This document shows, one piece after another, positions 42,074-49,401 of a DNA stretch of 49,401 nt. Made by a program: the position numbers and the translations under genes. Source of the DNA: Pseudomonadota bacterium. GTDB taxonomy: Bacteria; Pseudomonadota; Gammaproteobacteria; Pseudomonadales; Azotimanducaceae. The first letter of the stretch is position 1, and each line of letters begins with the position of its first letter. The notes under the pieces are model-generated. The model was not told the origin of the DNA, did no database searches, and saw only the letters and a program-made list of their open reading frames with translations. Location of the stretch: positions 1 through 49,401 of the forward strand of contig JACZXA010000005.1 of NCBI GenBank assembly GCA_022571865.1, in the 5' to 3' direction.

Positions 42074-44119
42074 TCAGCCGGTAAGCGCCTGGTACACCTT
42101 GCTCAGCGCTTCCGGCAGATCTTCGATCTCCTCGATCACCATGTAGCGACTTTCCTGGCACATCCGTTTCAGGTAGTCGTTGCCTGAGCGGTCAACCGTC
42201 ACACAGAACGTTTCGATACCTTTCTCGTGGGCTTCACTCAACGCTTTCGCGGTGTCCTGCACGCCGTACTCGTGTTCGCCGCGCTCGGGTCCGTAATCGG
42301 AATCCTGAGGGAATCCATCGCTGATGATGAGTAGCACCTTGAGCGCGTTGCCGGAACTCAGGAGTTTGGTGGTTGCGTGGCGGATGGCGGGACCCATGCG
42401 GGTGCTGCGTTTTGGTTTCATCCCTGCGATGGCCGCGAGCGTTCGTTGGGTGAACGGTTCGTTGGGTTCCTTGGCGATAAAAAACTCCACGCAGTCTCGC
42501 CCGTAACCGGAAAAACCGTAGATGCCGTAGCTGTCGCCAAGCTGCTCGAGGGCGGCGGACATCACCAGCACGGATTCACGCTGCACGTCGATGATCCGGC
42601 GTCGCGGTTCCTCCTGCGGGTCGTAGTCCGGAGAGTAAACATCGTCGTCGGAAAACGGATCTCTCATGTTCGGAATCTTGTCACCACTGGAAGTTGTGGG
42701 GAGCGGCGCCAACGGCTCGATCGGGTCATCGGTAGAAGCGGACAGATCCACCAGAAACGCCGCACAGACATCGCGGTGCACGCGTTCGCGGCGGCTGTAA
42801 ACTCGATCGTCGGGTGTTTTCCCGGCACGTACATCCTGACGCGCCTGGATCAGCGCGTTGAAATCGAGTTCGTCACCATCCGCTACTCGGTAGGTGCGTT
42901 GAAACGCCAGAGGTTTGATGTACTCCAGTTGGCGCTGGACCGGGTGGCGATGTGTCTCCACGACTTTTTTCAACGCACCTAGATCCGCCTCCTCGGCGGG
43001 CGCTAACCGTTCTTCGAACAGTCGGCACCAGCGTGGCAGGTAACGGTGAGACAGATAGTCCCACTCGTCGTAGCGGTAGCTGCGCGTACCAGAGCGGTTT
43101 TCGCCCAACGCATCGCGAATGGCGGAGCGTTCCATGTCGATGCGCCTTGCGAGCATGTCGCGCTCGTCGATGAGCGATCTCAAATCGATCGCTTCTTCGC
43201 GAATGTCGCCATCGCCCGCGTTGTCGCTCTGTAGCGCATCAACGCTTTCGTCTTGCAACATCTCGACACTCAGGATCATTCCGTCCATGTCGGTGAGTTC
43301 TTCCTTCCAGTCTGTGAGCCGTGCCTCACGTTGCAGCCAGTTGACGGGTGAGTCGACGGGTTTCGCCAGGGGCTCGTTTTCGATCCACTGAGGTAACAGC
43401 CAGGAACAGCGTTCATAAACCTGAATTGCCGCCGCCGCCGCGTCGTAAACATCGGCGCCCGGACTGCGCATACGATCGAGAAGTTCGATCGCTTCAGATA
43501 GTGAACCGCTGGTGTCCATGGCGTCGAGACTCGTCCTCGGTGCGCCCCGTAGATAACACCGGCTGGTGTCGACGAGTGCTGAAAAGGTATCCACTGCCCG
43601 TGGCGGCTGAGCTTCAAGCAACACGGCGTGATAGTCGGCGAAGTGTTTTGTCATGCCGGGGTAGTGGTGTAATACGTTGGCGTCGATGCGGGCGCCTTCG
43701 AAGAGGTCGAAAAGCGCCGCAACCGCACCGGGATGTTCGAAGTGTCTGAACATCAACTCGAAGTCGGCCACGCGAATACCGGGTTCTACGGGAGGGTCCG
43801 CAAGTGCTGCGATTCGTTCGCGGGCGACGGCGATGGAGAAGCGCAACGTGCCGAATTCACGAACGCCGAGTTGTTGCATCACGAGCACCCGGTAGGCGCT
43901 TCGTTCACCGGTCTCGAGAACTTCCGGCAGGTAGAGGGTATCGTTGGTCATGGCGGCACTGTCTTGCGCCACCTGCAAGCGGCGACTCGCAAATTCGCTG
44001 GAAGGCTTCAGGTGAAAGTAACGCCCCGCGATGCCTTCGGCGAACAACCCGAGGCTGGCCTCCACCTCGTTCAATTGAATCATCGGAGCATGGGTTGGTT
44101 GATCAGGGGAGGACTGCAT
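42074..44119 (-). CDS. NorD/CbbO-type VWA-domain protein
   Basis: NorD- and CbbO-type proteins work with a MoxR AAA+ ATPase to activate metalloenzymes such as nitric oxide reductase or Rubisco. The product is about 681 residues. A long helical N-terminal part is followed by a C-terminal von Willebrand A domain with an intact MIDAS start DLSAS ([11 protein letters not shown]), [18 protein letters not shown] and [16 protein letters not shown]. Two starts are plausible: 44119, overlapping the norQ-like gene by 17 bases, and 44083 ([13 protein letters not shown]), which fits the family better; neither has a clear ribosome-binding site. No norBC or Rubisco genes are in the window, so the client is unknown. 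Confidence 0.85.
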   Translation of the reverse strand: MQSSPDQPTHAPMIQLNEVEASLGLFAEGIAGRYFHLKPSSEFASRRLQVAQDSAAMTNDTLYLPEVLETGERSAYRVLVMQQLGVREFGTLRFSIAVARERIAALADPPVEPGIRVADFELMFRHFEHPGAVAALFDLFEGARIDANVLHHYPGMTKHFADYHAVLLEAQPPRAVDTFSALVDTSRCYLRGAPRTSLDAMDTSGSLSEAIELLDRMRSPGADVYDAAAAAIQVYERCSWLLPQWIENEPLAKPVDSPVNWLQREARLTDWKEELTDMDGMILSVEMLQDESVDALQSDNAGDGDIREEAIDLRSLIDERDMLARRIDMERSAIRDALGENRSGTRSYRYDEWDYLSHRYLPRWCRLFEERLAPAEEADLGALKKVVETHRHPVQRQLEYIKPLAFQRTYRVADGDELDFNALIQARQDVRAGKTPDDRVYSRRERVHRDVCAAFLVDLSASTDDPIEPLAPLPTTSSGDKIPNMRDPFSDDDVYSPDYDPQEEPRRRIIDVQRESVLVMSAALEQLGDSYGIYGFSGYGRDCVEFFIAKEPNEPFTQRTLAAIAGMKPKRSTRMGPAIRHATTKLLSSGNALKVLLIISDGFPQDSDYGPERGEHEYGVQDTAKALSEAHEKGIETFCVTVDRSGNDYLKRMCQESRYMVIEEIEDLPEALSKVYQALTG

Positions 44120-44945
44120 CAACGATGTCGGCGATTGCCTGCTGTACGTGACCGTCGTCGGAAACGGCGTTGACGATGGCGATGTCCGCAGCACGCCTTG
44201 CGGCGATTCCGTTGTTGATGAGTTCGCCGGTATAAGCCAGCAGGCGAGTACTCACTCCCTCCTCAAAGCCATGTTCGCGCAGGTGCCTGACCTTCTCGCC
44301 GATCACCGCGAGGCGCTGGGCAATTTCCAACTCCACGCCGGACTCGTGAGCAATGATGACGGCTTCCTGGTCCTGTTCGGGGTAGTCGAAAGTCAGGCTC
44401 ACGAAGCGCTGGCGCGTGCTCGTTTTCAGATCTTTGAGCACGCTCTGGTAGCCGGGGTTATAGGAGATGACCAACAGAAAATTTTCGTGGGCTGCCAGGA
44501 GTTCGCCGGTTTTGTCGATGGGAAGCAAACGGCGGTGGTCGGTCAGCGAATGGATGAGCACCGTCGTGTCTTTGCGCGCTTCGACGATTTCATCCAGATA
44601 ACAGATGGCACCGCTTCGTACCGCCTTGGTCAACGGACCGTCGCTCCACACGGTTTCGTCGCCCTTGAGCAGGAATCGCCCAACCATATCGGTCGCCGTC
44701 AGATCTTCGTGGCACGAAATCGTTACCAGCGGCAACTCGATGTCGACCCGGCGTTCCTCGCGGTACAAGCGCCAGGTCATGTACTCGATGAATCGAGTTT
44801 TGCCGCAGCCGGTAGGCCCTTTGAGCAACACGGGCAGGCGGGCTCCATAGGCCGCTGTGAACAACTCGATTTCATCACCGAGCGGCAGGTAATAAGGCTC
44901 CAGCGCGAGATAAGCGGGACTGATCGATTTGCGGTTAGCGGACAT
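44103..44945 (-). CDS. MoxR-type AAA+ ATPase, NorQ/CbbQ group
   Basis: The 280-residue product has Walker A GPTGCGKT at 43-50, Walker B AICYLDEI (Asp118, Glu119), and the CbbQ/NorQ-type features [24 protein letters not shown] and [22 protein letters not shown]. These ATPases form rings that remodel a client metalloenzyme together with a VWA partner, which is encoded directly downstream. The AAA+/VWA pair is compact and overlapping. Gene symbols norQ or cbbQ would imply a client that is not visible here, so none is given. Confidence 0.9.
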   Translation of the reverse strand: MSANRKSISPAYLALEPYYLPLGDEIELFTAAYGARLPVLLKGPTGCGKTRFIEYMTWRLYREERRVDIELPLVTISCHEDLTATDMVGRFLLKGDETVWSDGPLTKAVRSGAICYLDEIVEARKDTTVLIHSLTDHRRLLPIDKTGELLAAHENFLLVISYNPGYQSVLKDLKTSTRQRFVSLTFDYPEQDQEAVIIAHESGVELEIAQRLAVIGEKVRHLREHGFEEGVSTRLLAYTGELINNGIAARRAADIAIVNAVSDDGHVQQAIADIVDAVLP

Positions 44946-44984
44946 CTGTTAACAACCTTTCATGCACCAAGTCGTGCCGGGATT

Positions 44985-45833
44985 TCATGCGGTGGAAAAA
45001 CGCTCGTTGCCTTTCTTGAAGGTAAAGAAGTTGACCGCGGGATTTCGGTTTACCAGCGGTCGGCCTCGCATGGCATGACTCATGGAACGAACCTCGTGCT
45101 CGAGCTCCGTCAATACCTCGCCGTTGTCCGGATCCACGATAGACTGGAAGCGATACTGGGTCTGGTTTGACTCCTCGGTGATCAGTTGCCTCTCGGCGAG
45201 GTAAGTGTGCGGTCCTGAGAAGCTGGATACGTAAATGGCAATGTGGTGGTTGTCGTAGTCGGCGATGGGTTGATCGGTTTCGCTGAATATCAGTTCCTGG
45301 TTGTAGCCCATCTGAACGCGGACCTTGCCTGCTTCGCTGACAACGGGGCAGCCTAACACCCGCTCGTAGAACCGGCCGATTCCCGGGGTGGTATCGGGTG
45401 GCACGTGCATGTCGATGTAGGGAATGCCGAGATCCATGTTGGGGAACTTGCCGGGTCCGTAGGCGCGGATCTGATTACCCCACGGGCAGGTCACCGCGAT
45501 GTAATCGTCCCGCTCTTCCCAGCCGAACAAGGTGCCTGCCATCGGTTTTGCGATGAATTTGAAACGCTTTTTCAGGTCATCGAGGTCGGGCAGTACGATG
45601 GCGATGTGGCCGCGGAAAACCTGTGCTTCGGCCTTTGGCAGATGAAACTGCTGTTCACCGGCATTGACCCACATGTTGAACGTACCGAAGTCGATGTATG
45701 GATCACGGGTGAATCCAAGCCCGGTTACGTAAAACAGTGCGGCGACGCCCTGATCCGGTACGGTGAGATTGATGTGCTCGAGCAGTTGTACGTTGCCCAC
45801 ATCCTCGCGGCTTCGGTCGTATTCGCTCATCAT
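44985..45833 (-). CDS. VOC-superfamily protein with two glyoxalase-like modules
   Basis: The 282-residue product shows two betaalphabetabetabeta modules. Module 1 (about 16-125) has LLEHINLTVPDQGVAALFYVTGLGF and YIAVTCPWGNQIRAY. Module 2 (about 135-250) has IPYIDMHVPPDTTPGIGRFYERVLG, HHIAIYVSSFSG and the end VDPDNGEVLTELEHEVRS. The family includes extradiol dioxygenases, glyoxalases and resistance proteins; the His/Glu ligands here are incomplete compared with classical ring-cleaving enzymes. It lies upstream of the MoxR/VWA pair, with 39 bases between, and could be its client, though that is speculative. ATG 45833 and 45830 are both possible. Confidence 0.8.
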   Translation of the reverse strand: MMSEYDRSREDVGNVQLLEHINLTVPDQGVAALFYVTGLGFTRDPYIDFGTFNMWVNAGEQQFHLPKAEAQVFRGHIAIVLPDLDDLKKRFKFIAKPMAGTLFGWEERDDYIAVTCPWGNQIRAYGPGKFPNMDLGIPYIDMHVPPDTTPGIGRFYERVLGCPVVSEAGKVRVQMGYNQELIFSETDQPIADYDNHHIAIYVSSFSGPHTYLAERQLITEESNQTQYRFQSIVDPDNGEVLTELEHEVRSMSHAMRGRPLVNRNPAVNFFTFKKGNERFSTA

Positions 45834-45961
45834 AGTTCCCCGGTGACATCCAGTGTGGGACCACTTTAATCAAAGTGATCAGTCGATACAAAGTGCCACG
45901 TTGTGCTGAATGGCACTCCTGGGCTAAATCTGTTTGCTGAACCCGTTTATAGTACGGCTCC

Positions 45962-47059
45962 ATGAGCACCGAAGACGAAACCGAAGCACTGCTGAACGCA
46001 ACCATGGTACTGGTGCCGCCGCTGTTGACGGCGCTCGATGCCTTGAGCCATGCAGGTCGCCATCTACATCCACCGAATCTCGCCACGGTGGTTGCAGGCG
46101 TCATCGAGTTTCGCGAGCCATTGCAGGCAGGATACGAAGCATTTGCTGGAATGCCCTGGCCCGATCACCTGCACCGGTTCCGTGAACATCTGACTCGCTC
46201 TGCGAGTGAGGCGTTGCAGGCGTTTGACGGGCTGGCCAAGTGCACGACGCAAAGCAGCCCGGCGATGGGCGCCTACCGGGCGATGAGCTACAACACTCGC
46301 GCGGTCGATGCGTTGTATCCCGTGTCGTTCATGTTGCCGCCTGTGAATCGGTTTTTTCTCAATGAAGACTACCGCGAAGATCAGGCTTTGCTGGAAAAAC
46401 TCGAGGCTGCGGACGTGACGCGGGAAGAAGTAGGCATCACCCACGCGGCCAACGAATACCCGGAACGAGGGGGTTTCTCGCTCTACGTACCGGAGTATTA
46501 CGATGCCACGGAGGCTATGCCGCTGGTGGTCGCCCTGCACGGAGGTCACGGCCACGGGCGAAGCTTTTTGTGGACCTGGCTGCGTGACGCACGCACTCGC
46601 GGGGTAATCGTCGTCAGCCCCACTTCGCGTGAAGGTACCTGGTCCCTCGTGGGTCCGGACGTCGACACGGCCAACCTCAACGCTGTGGTGGCTCATGTCT
46701 GCGATAAGTGGCGGATCGATGAGAACAGGATGCTGCTCACCGGCATGTCCGATGGCGGCACTTTCTCTTATGTGAACGGGCTATGTGAAGACAGCATATT
46801 CACACATCTCGCGCCGATCTCGGCGAGCTTTCACCCGATGCTGTTGGAAGGCACGAGCCAGGCCCGGCTGAAAAACCTGCCCGTGTATCTGGTGCATGGG
46901 GCGTTGGATTGGATGTTCGAGGTGGACATCGCGCGAGTTGCCGAGCAGGCGCTTAGCGCGGCAGGGGCGGCGGTGACGTACCGGGAAATTCCGGATCTCT
47001 CCCACACCTATCCTCGTGAGGAAAATGCCCGCATCCTCGATTGGCTGATAGACGGTTGA
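45962..47059 (+). CDS. Alpha/beta hydrolase (carboxylesterase/phospholipase-like)
   Basis: The 365-residue product has an N-terminal helical stretch of about 150 residues with no recognised domain, then an alpha/beta hydrolase domain. The latter has an oxyanion motif VVALHGGHGHGRSF (about 189-202), nucleophile Ser263 (TGMSDGG), Asp316 (GALDWMF) and His348 (DLSHTY). The domain resembles the phospholipase/carboxylesterase and PHB-depolymerase-like esterases; no signal peptide is seen. The start ATG 45962 lacks a clear ribosome-binding site. The gene diverges from the VOC gene over 128 bases and converges on the GST gene. Confidence 0.82.
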   Translation: MSTEDETEALLNATMVLVPPLLTALDALSHAGRHLHPPNLATVVAGVIEFREPLQAGYEAFAGMPWPDHLHRFREHLTRSASEALQAFDGLAKCTTQSSPAMGAYRAMSYNTRAVDALYPVSFMLPPVNRFFLNEDYREDQALLEKLEAADVTREEVGITHAANEYPERGGFSLYVPEYYDATEAMPLVVALHGGHGHGRSFLWTWLRDARTRGVIVVSPTSREGTWSLVGPDVDTANLNAVVAHVCDKWRIDENRMLLTGMSDGGTFSYVNGLCEDSIFTHLAPISASFHPMLLEGTSQARLKNLPVYLVHGALDWMFEVDIARVAEQALSAAGAAVTYREIPDLSHTYPREENARILDWLIDG

Positions 47060-47075
47060 CTCGCGCCGAAGAGGA

Positions 47076-47711
47076 TCACCCACCGGGGCTGATGGAAAAG
47101 TTCAACTTGCGCGCGCTTTGAAATGCCGGACGTTGATGGATGCGGTCGCGGTACGGCTGAAACGTCTCGGCCAGTTTGATGCCGTAGATTTCCGCCCAGT
47201 CGAGACAGGTCATGAGCACTAAGTCCGCGGCTGTGAAGGAATCGCCAAGGAGATAGGATTGTTCGGTCAAGCGACGCTCGGCCACGGCAACCTGTTTGTT
47301 GAATCCGGCAATGGCGGTCTCGATGGCCGCGGGAGCTTCCCCGTAGAGTTCCGCAAGATCGAGATGTTTGCGCATGACATAGAGGGTATGAGCGTCCAAC
47401 TCCATCTGGATGAATGAGGTCCACTCGTTGTAGTGGGCGCGCGCAACGGTATAAGGTTTCGGCACAAGCCCGCTGTCGACGCCGTAGGTGTCCCCGAGAT
47501 AGGTCACGATCGCAACGCTCTCGGTGAGTACCAGGTCGTCATCCACCAGGACGGGAATCTTCTCCTTGGGGTTGAGCGCACGAAACGCTTCGGTTTGAGT
47601 GGCTCCGGTGCGCGAACCGATCAGCTCGGGCGTGTAATCGACGTCCAGTTCATGGATCATCCAGTGTGCGCGCAAGGTGCGCGAGGTAGCACCTCCCCAG
47701 ATGGTAATCAC
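47076..47711 (-). CDS. Glutathione S-transferase
   Basis: The 211-residue product has a thioredoxin-like N-terminal domain with the glutathione-binding cis-Pro segment KIPVLVDDDLVLTESVAI (about 50-67) and an all-alpha C-terminal domain with the N-cap motif SFTAADLVLMTCLDWA. A serine/threonine near residue 9 (TSRTLRAHW) is the likely glutathione-activating residue. The start at 47711 is GTG. Substrates are not predictable. It neighbours hydrolases and oxygenases, so detoxification of electrophilic products is a reasonable guess. Confidence 0.9.
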   Translation of the reverse strand: MITIWGGATSRTLRAHWMIHELDVDYTPELIGSRTGATQTEAFRALNPKEKIPVLVDDDLVLTESVAIVTYLGDTYGVDSGLVPKPYTVARAHYNEWTSFIQMELDAHTLYVMRKHLDLAELYGEAPAAIETAIAGFNKQVAVAERRLTEQSYLLGDSFTAADLVLMTCLDWAEIYGIKLAETFQPYRDRIHQRPAFQSARKLNFSISPGG

Positions 47712-47750
47712 CGATCTGTCATGAGCGATTGAATCGGAATCTCTGTGGCT

Positions 47751-48026
47751 TCATAACAATGCACGATGGTGCTTTGGGCTGGGTGATCGGCCATGGCGGC
47801 TGACGAATGTCGCCATATGTTCTGTTGCGAAGTGAGCCTGCAATGCGGCTACGTTTTCCCAGCGCTCGGTGATGCGTAGCTTGTCGGGGTCATTCAATTC
47901 CACGCTGAACGTGTAGTCCTGACAGCCGGTTTCCGCTCGGCTTGATGCCTCCATGGTTGCAATGGTGTTTTTCAGGGCGGCGATATTGGCCTGGTTCGTC
48001 TCGACGATGACGTTGATGACGATCAT
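47751..48026 (-). CDS. ABM-superfamily quinol monooxygenase-like protein
   Basis: The 91-residue product starts at ATG 48026, with AGAG seven bases upstream; upstream in-frame codons reach the promoter region of the divergent radical SAM gene. It has the dimeric alpha/beta ferredoxin-like ABM pattern: VINVIVETNQANIAALKNTI, then SRAETGCQDYTFSVELNDPDKLRITERWEN and LQAHFATEHMATFV. Members such as YgiN oxidise quinols without a cofactor; many are uncharacterised. The last 15 residues are not typical, so the end may have drifted. Confidence 0.82.
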   Translation of the reverse strand: MIVINVIVETNQANIAALKNTIATMEASSRAETGCQDYTFSVELNDPDKLRITERWENVAALQAHFATEHMATFVSRHGRSPSPKHHRALL

Positions 48027-48122
48027 TTGGACTCTCTTCTTGATACTGTATATACGTACAGTTATAGTAGTTGGCCCAGGCACGCTTAGAGCCGCTAAAG
48101 ATGAACATCTATCGGACGGGTC

Positions 48123-49181
48123 ATGGTAGTCCATAAAGGCCGGGGTGCCACGGAGAATCCAGGCAGCCGCTTCATCGCGCGCGTGAGTGTGCCTTGTGAC
48201 GACGGCTGGAATCTGGACCCCGACCCCGTGACCAGTCCGAAGACCGAGTTATACGCCGACCGTACGATCACCCTCATCACAAAAAACCGCTCTCCCGATG
48301 TGCCCTTCAACCAATCCATCAACCCATACAAAGGATGCGAGCACGGCTGCGTGTACTGTTATGCGCGCCCGACGCATGCCTACCTGGATTTATCCCCGGG
48401 TCTTGATTTCGAAACGAAAATTTTCTTCAAGACCAACGTTCGTGAGCGATTGTGTGCCGAAATTGGCAAACGGAGTTATCAGCCCCAGACGATAGCCATG
48501 GGGACCAACACGGATCCCTATCAACCCGCCGAGAAAAAACTCGGCGTAACCCGGGAGGTGCTGGAAACGCTGCTCGAGTACCGGCACCCGGTGAGCATCG
48601 TCACGAAAGGTCAGCTCATCCTGAGAGACATCGACCTGCTCGGTGAGTTGGCCACACAGGGTCTGGTTTCGGTCATGATCAGCTTGACCACATTGAGCAA
48701 TGAACTCAAAACAAAAATGGAACCACGCACTGCAAGCCCGGCCGCGAGGCTCAGAGTCATTCAAGAGCTGAATCGAGCAGGAGTACCAGTGGGTGCAATG
48801 CTTGCGCCGGTGATACCGTTTGTGAATGACCATGAAATAGAAGCAATCGTTGCCGCGGGTGCTGATGCCGGCGTGCGTTCGATGAAATACGTTCTGCTGC
48901 GCCTGCCATTCGAGGTAAAAGAGCTATTTGAGAAGTGGCTCGATGTTCATTATCCGCTCAAGGCCCAACGGGTCATGAACGCGATCAGATCGACCCGGCG
49001 GGGCAAAGCGTATGATTCCACCTGGGGTAAACGCATGCGAGGCGAAGGGCCCGTTGCGGAGCTCATCGCACAGCGTTTTAACAAGGCGTTGAAAGCCAAC
49101 GGCTTGCAGTATGGCGAAATGCCGGAACTCAGAAGGGATTTGTTCCGATCCCCCGGTCACCAGCAGATGGCGCTGTTCTGA
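48123..49181 (+). CDS. PA0069-family radical SAM protein
   Basis: The 352-residue product has the radical SAM cluster motif at Cys72, Cys76 and Cys79 in NPYKGCEHGCVYCYAR. GTNTDPYQPAEKKLGVTREVLETL and VSIVTKGQLILRDIDLL are typical of the SplB-related PA0069 family. The N-terminus KGRGATENPGSRF is the family's usual start. The 4Fe-4S cluster would cleave SAM to a 5'-deoxyadenosyl radical; the substrate of the family is unknown, and DNA-photoproduct repair is only a distant analogy. It diverges from the ABM gene over 96 bases. Confidence 0.92.
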   Translation: MVVHKGRGATENPGSRFIARVSVPCDDGWNLDPDPVTSPKTELYADRTITLITKNRSPDVPFNQSINPYKGCEHGCVYCYARPTHAYLDLSPGLDFETKIFFKTNVRERLCAEIGKRSYQPQTIAMGTNTDPYQPAEKKLGVTREVLETLLEYRHPVSIVTKGQLILRDIDLLGELATQGLVSVMISLTTLSNELKTKMEPRTASPAARLRVIQELNRAGVPVGAMLAPVIPFVNDHEIEAIVAAGADAGVRSMKYVLLRLPFEVKELFEKWLDVHYPLKAQRVMNAIRSTRRGKAYDSTWGKRMRGEGPVAELIAQRFNKALKANGLQYGEMPELRRDLFRSPGHQQMALF

Positions 49182-49211
49182 TAATCTCAGCCGGTTGGCT
49201 TGGAGGGGTTC

Positions 49212-49400
49212 ATGGATTTACCGAGTTGGTCGTGGCTGTTTCTGAGTATGTACGTAGTGGCGATGCTCGCGTTCGGCATTATCGTCAGAAACAAAGTACG
49301 CAACGCAGATGAGTTCGCCGCTCGCGGCTCCTACGGCCCGGTGTTTCTGGCCTTATCGCTGGCGGCGACCCCCGCAGATCCAGCCGGCGCCTGCACCTAG
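49212..49400 (+). CDS. Sodium:solute symporter, N-terminal fragment at the window edge
   Basis: ATG 49212 has GGAGG five bases upstream. The 62 visible residues begin MDLPSWSWLFLSMYVVAML with FGIIVRNKVRNADEFAARG, the first membrane helix and loop of SSS-family transporters, then SYGPVFLALSLAAT. The next codons (ending at TAG 49398-49400) do not match the expected second helix, so the last 30 bases may contain errors or a true frameshift. The window ends one base later, so the fate of the gene cannot be judged. Confidence 0.7.
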   Translation: MDLPSWSWLFLSMYVVAMLAFGIIVRNKVRNADEFAARGSYGPVFLALSLAATPADPAGACT

Positions 49401-49401
49401 C

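Noticed and set aside
42377-44173. Long plus-strand open frames opposite the NorD/NorQ pair
   Set aside because: They are antisense to two well-conserved genes and lack any recognisable domain; high GC content keeps such frames open.
42074-44945. Naming the AAA+/VWA pair norQ-norD or cbbQ-cbbO
   Set aside because: The families overlap and no nitric oxide reductase or Rubisco genes are present, so the name would imply an unsupported function.

Overview
The window looks like a chromosomal segment of a gammaproteobacterium. The evidence is gene order: nadD-rsfS-rlmH-mrdA-rodA-mltB-rlpA-dacA-lipB, then hemA-prfA-prmC-moeB facing lolB-tRNA(Gln)-prs-rplY-pth-ychF. Both are classical gammaproteobacterial neighbourhoods. 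Three usual members are missing: lipA after lipB, the small ybeD-type gene before lipB, and ispE between lolB and tRNA(Gln). The accessory genes (Rieske oxygenase, CoA-dependent catabolism, a UGA-containing UGSC-family gene) suggest a free-living aquatic, probably marine, uncultured lineage. That habitat is inference, and I cannot name a genus.

Layout. Positions 1-8083: cell-wall elongation and maturation genes plus lipoyl transfer, all on the + strand. Positions 8049-12081: hemA-prfA-prmC-moeB-like operon on the - strand. Positions 12118-17444: lolB, tRNA(Gln), prs, rplY, pth, ychF, a membrane protein and tRNA(Met). Positions 17445-24535: a decayed mobile island just after tRNA(Met). It holds an intact IS110-family (IS1111-like) insertion sequence, the last 37 codons of a tyrosine recombinase, a frameshifted HK97-type capsid gene, other broken phage genes, and three intact secreted-protein genes as possible cargo. 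Positions 24587-31138: a secreted VOC/DUF cluster, an amidase, a wrecked EAL-domain gene and a secreted amidohydrolase. Positions 31225-38860: a catabolic block with a CntA-like Rieske oxygenase, an ILVBL/HACL2-like ThDP enzyme, a family III CoA-transferase, a frameshifted NDP-forming acyl-CoA synthetase and an FAD hydroxylase. Positions 38931-42052: a four-gene + strand run that starts with the probable selenoprotein. Positions 42074-49401: a NorQ/NorD-type chaperone pair with no obvious client, a VOC protein, an alpha/beta hydrolase, a GST, an ABM monooxygenase, a PA0069-type radical SAM protein and the start of a sodium:solute symporter.

The most striking signal is at 38931-39461. Two open segments in one frame are separated only by a TGA at 39216-39218, and together they encode a 176-residue protein whose TGA sits exactly at the U of a U-G-S-C motif. 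Cys versions of this family would read CGSC. A short hairpin with a G-starting loop lies 23 nt after the TGA, within the usual bacterial SECIS distance. The next gene overlaps by ATGA and is a conserved-looking protein I cannot assign, so this pair is the best candidate for an undescribed redox system here. The second strong signal is in the insertion sequence. A 9-nt string just outside its left inverted repeat is repeated exactly in the long non-coding tail after its transposase, as a target-guide RNA (bridge RNA/seekRNA) would require.
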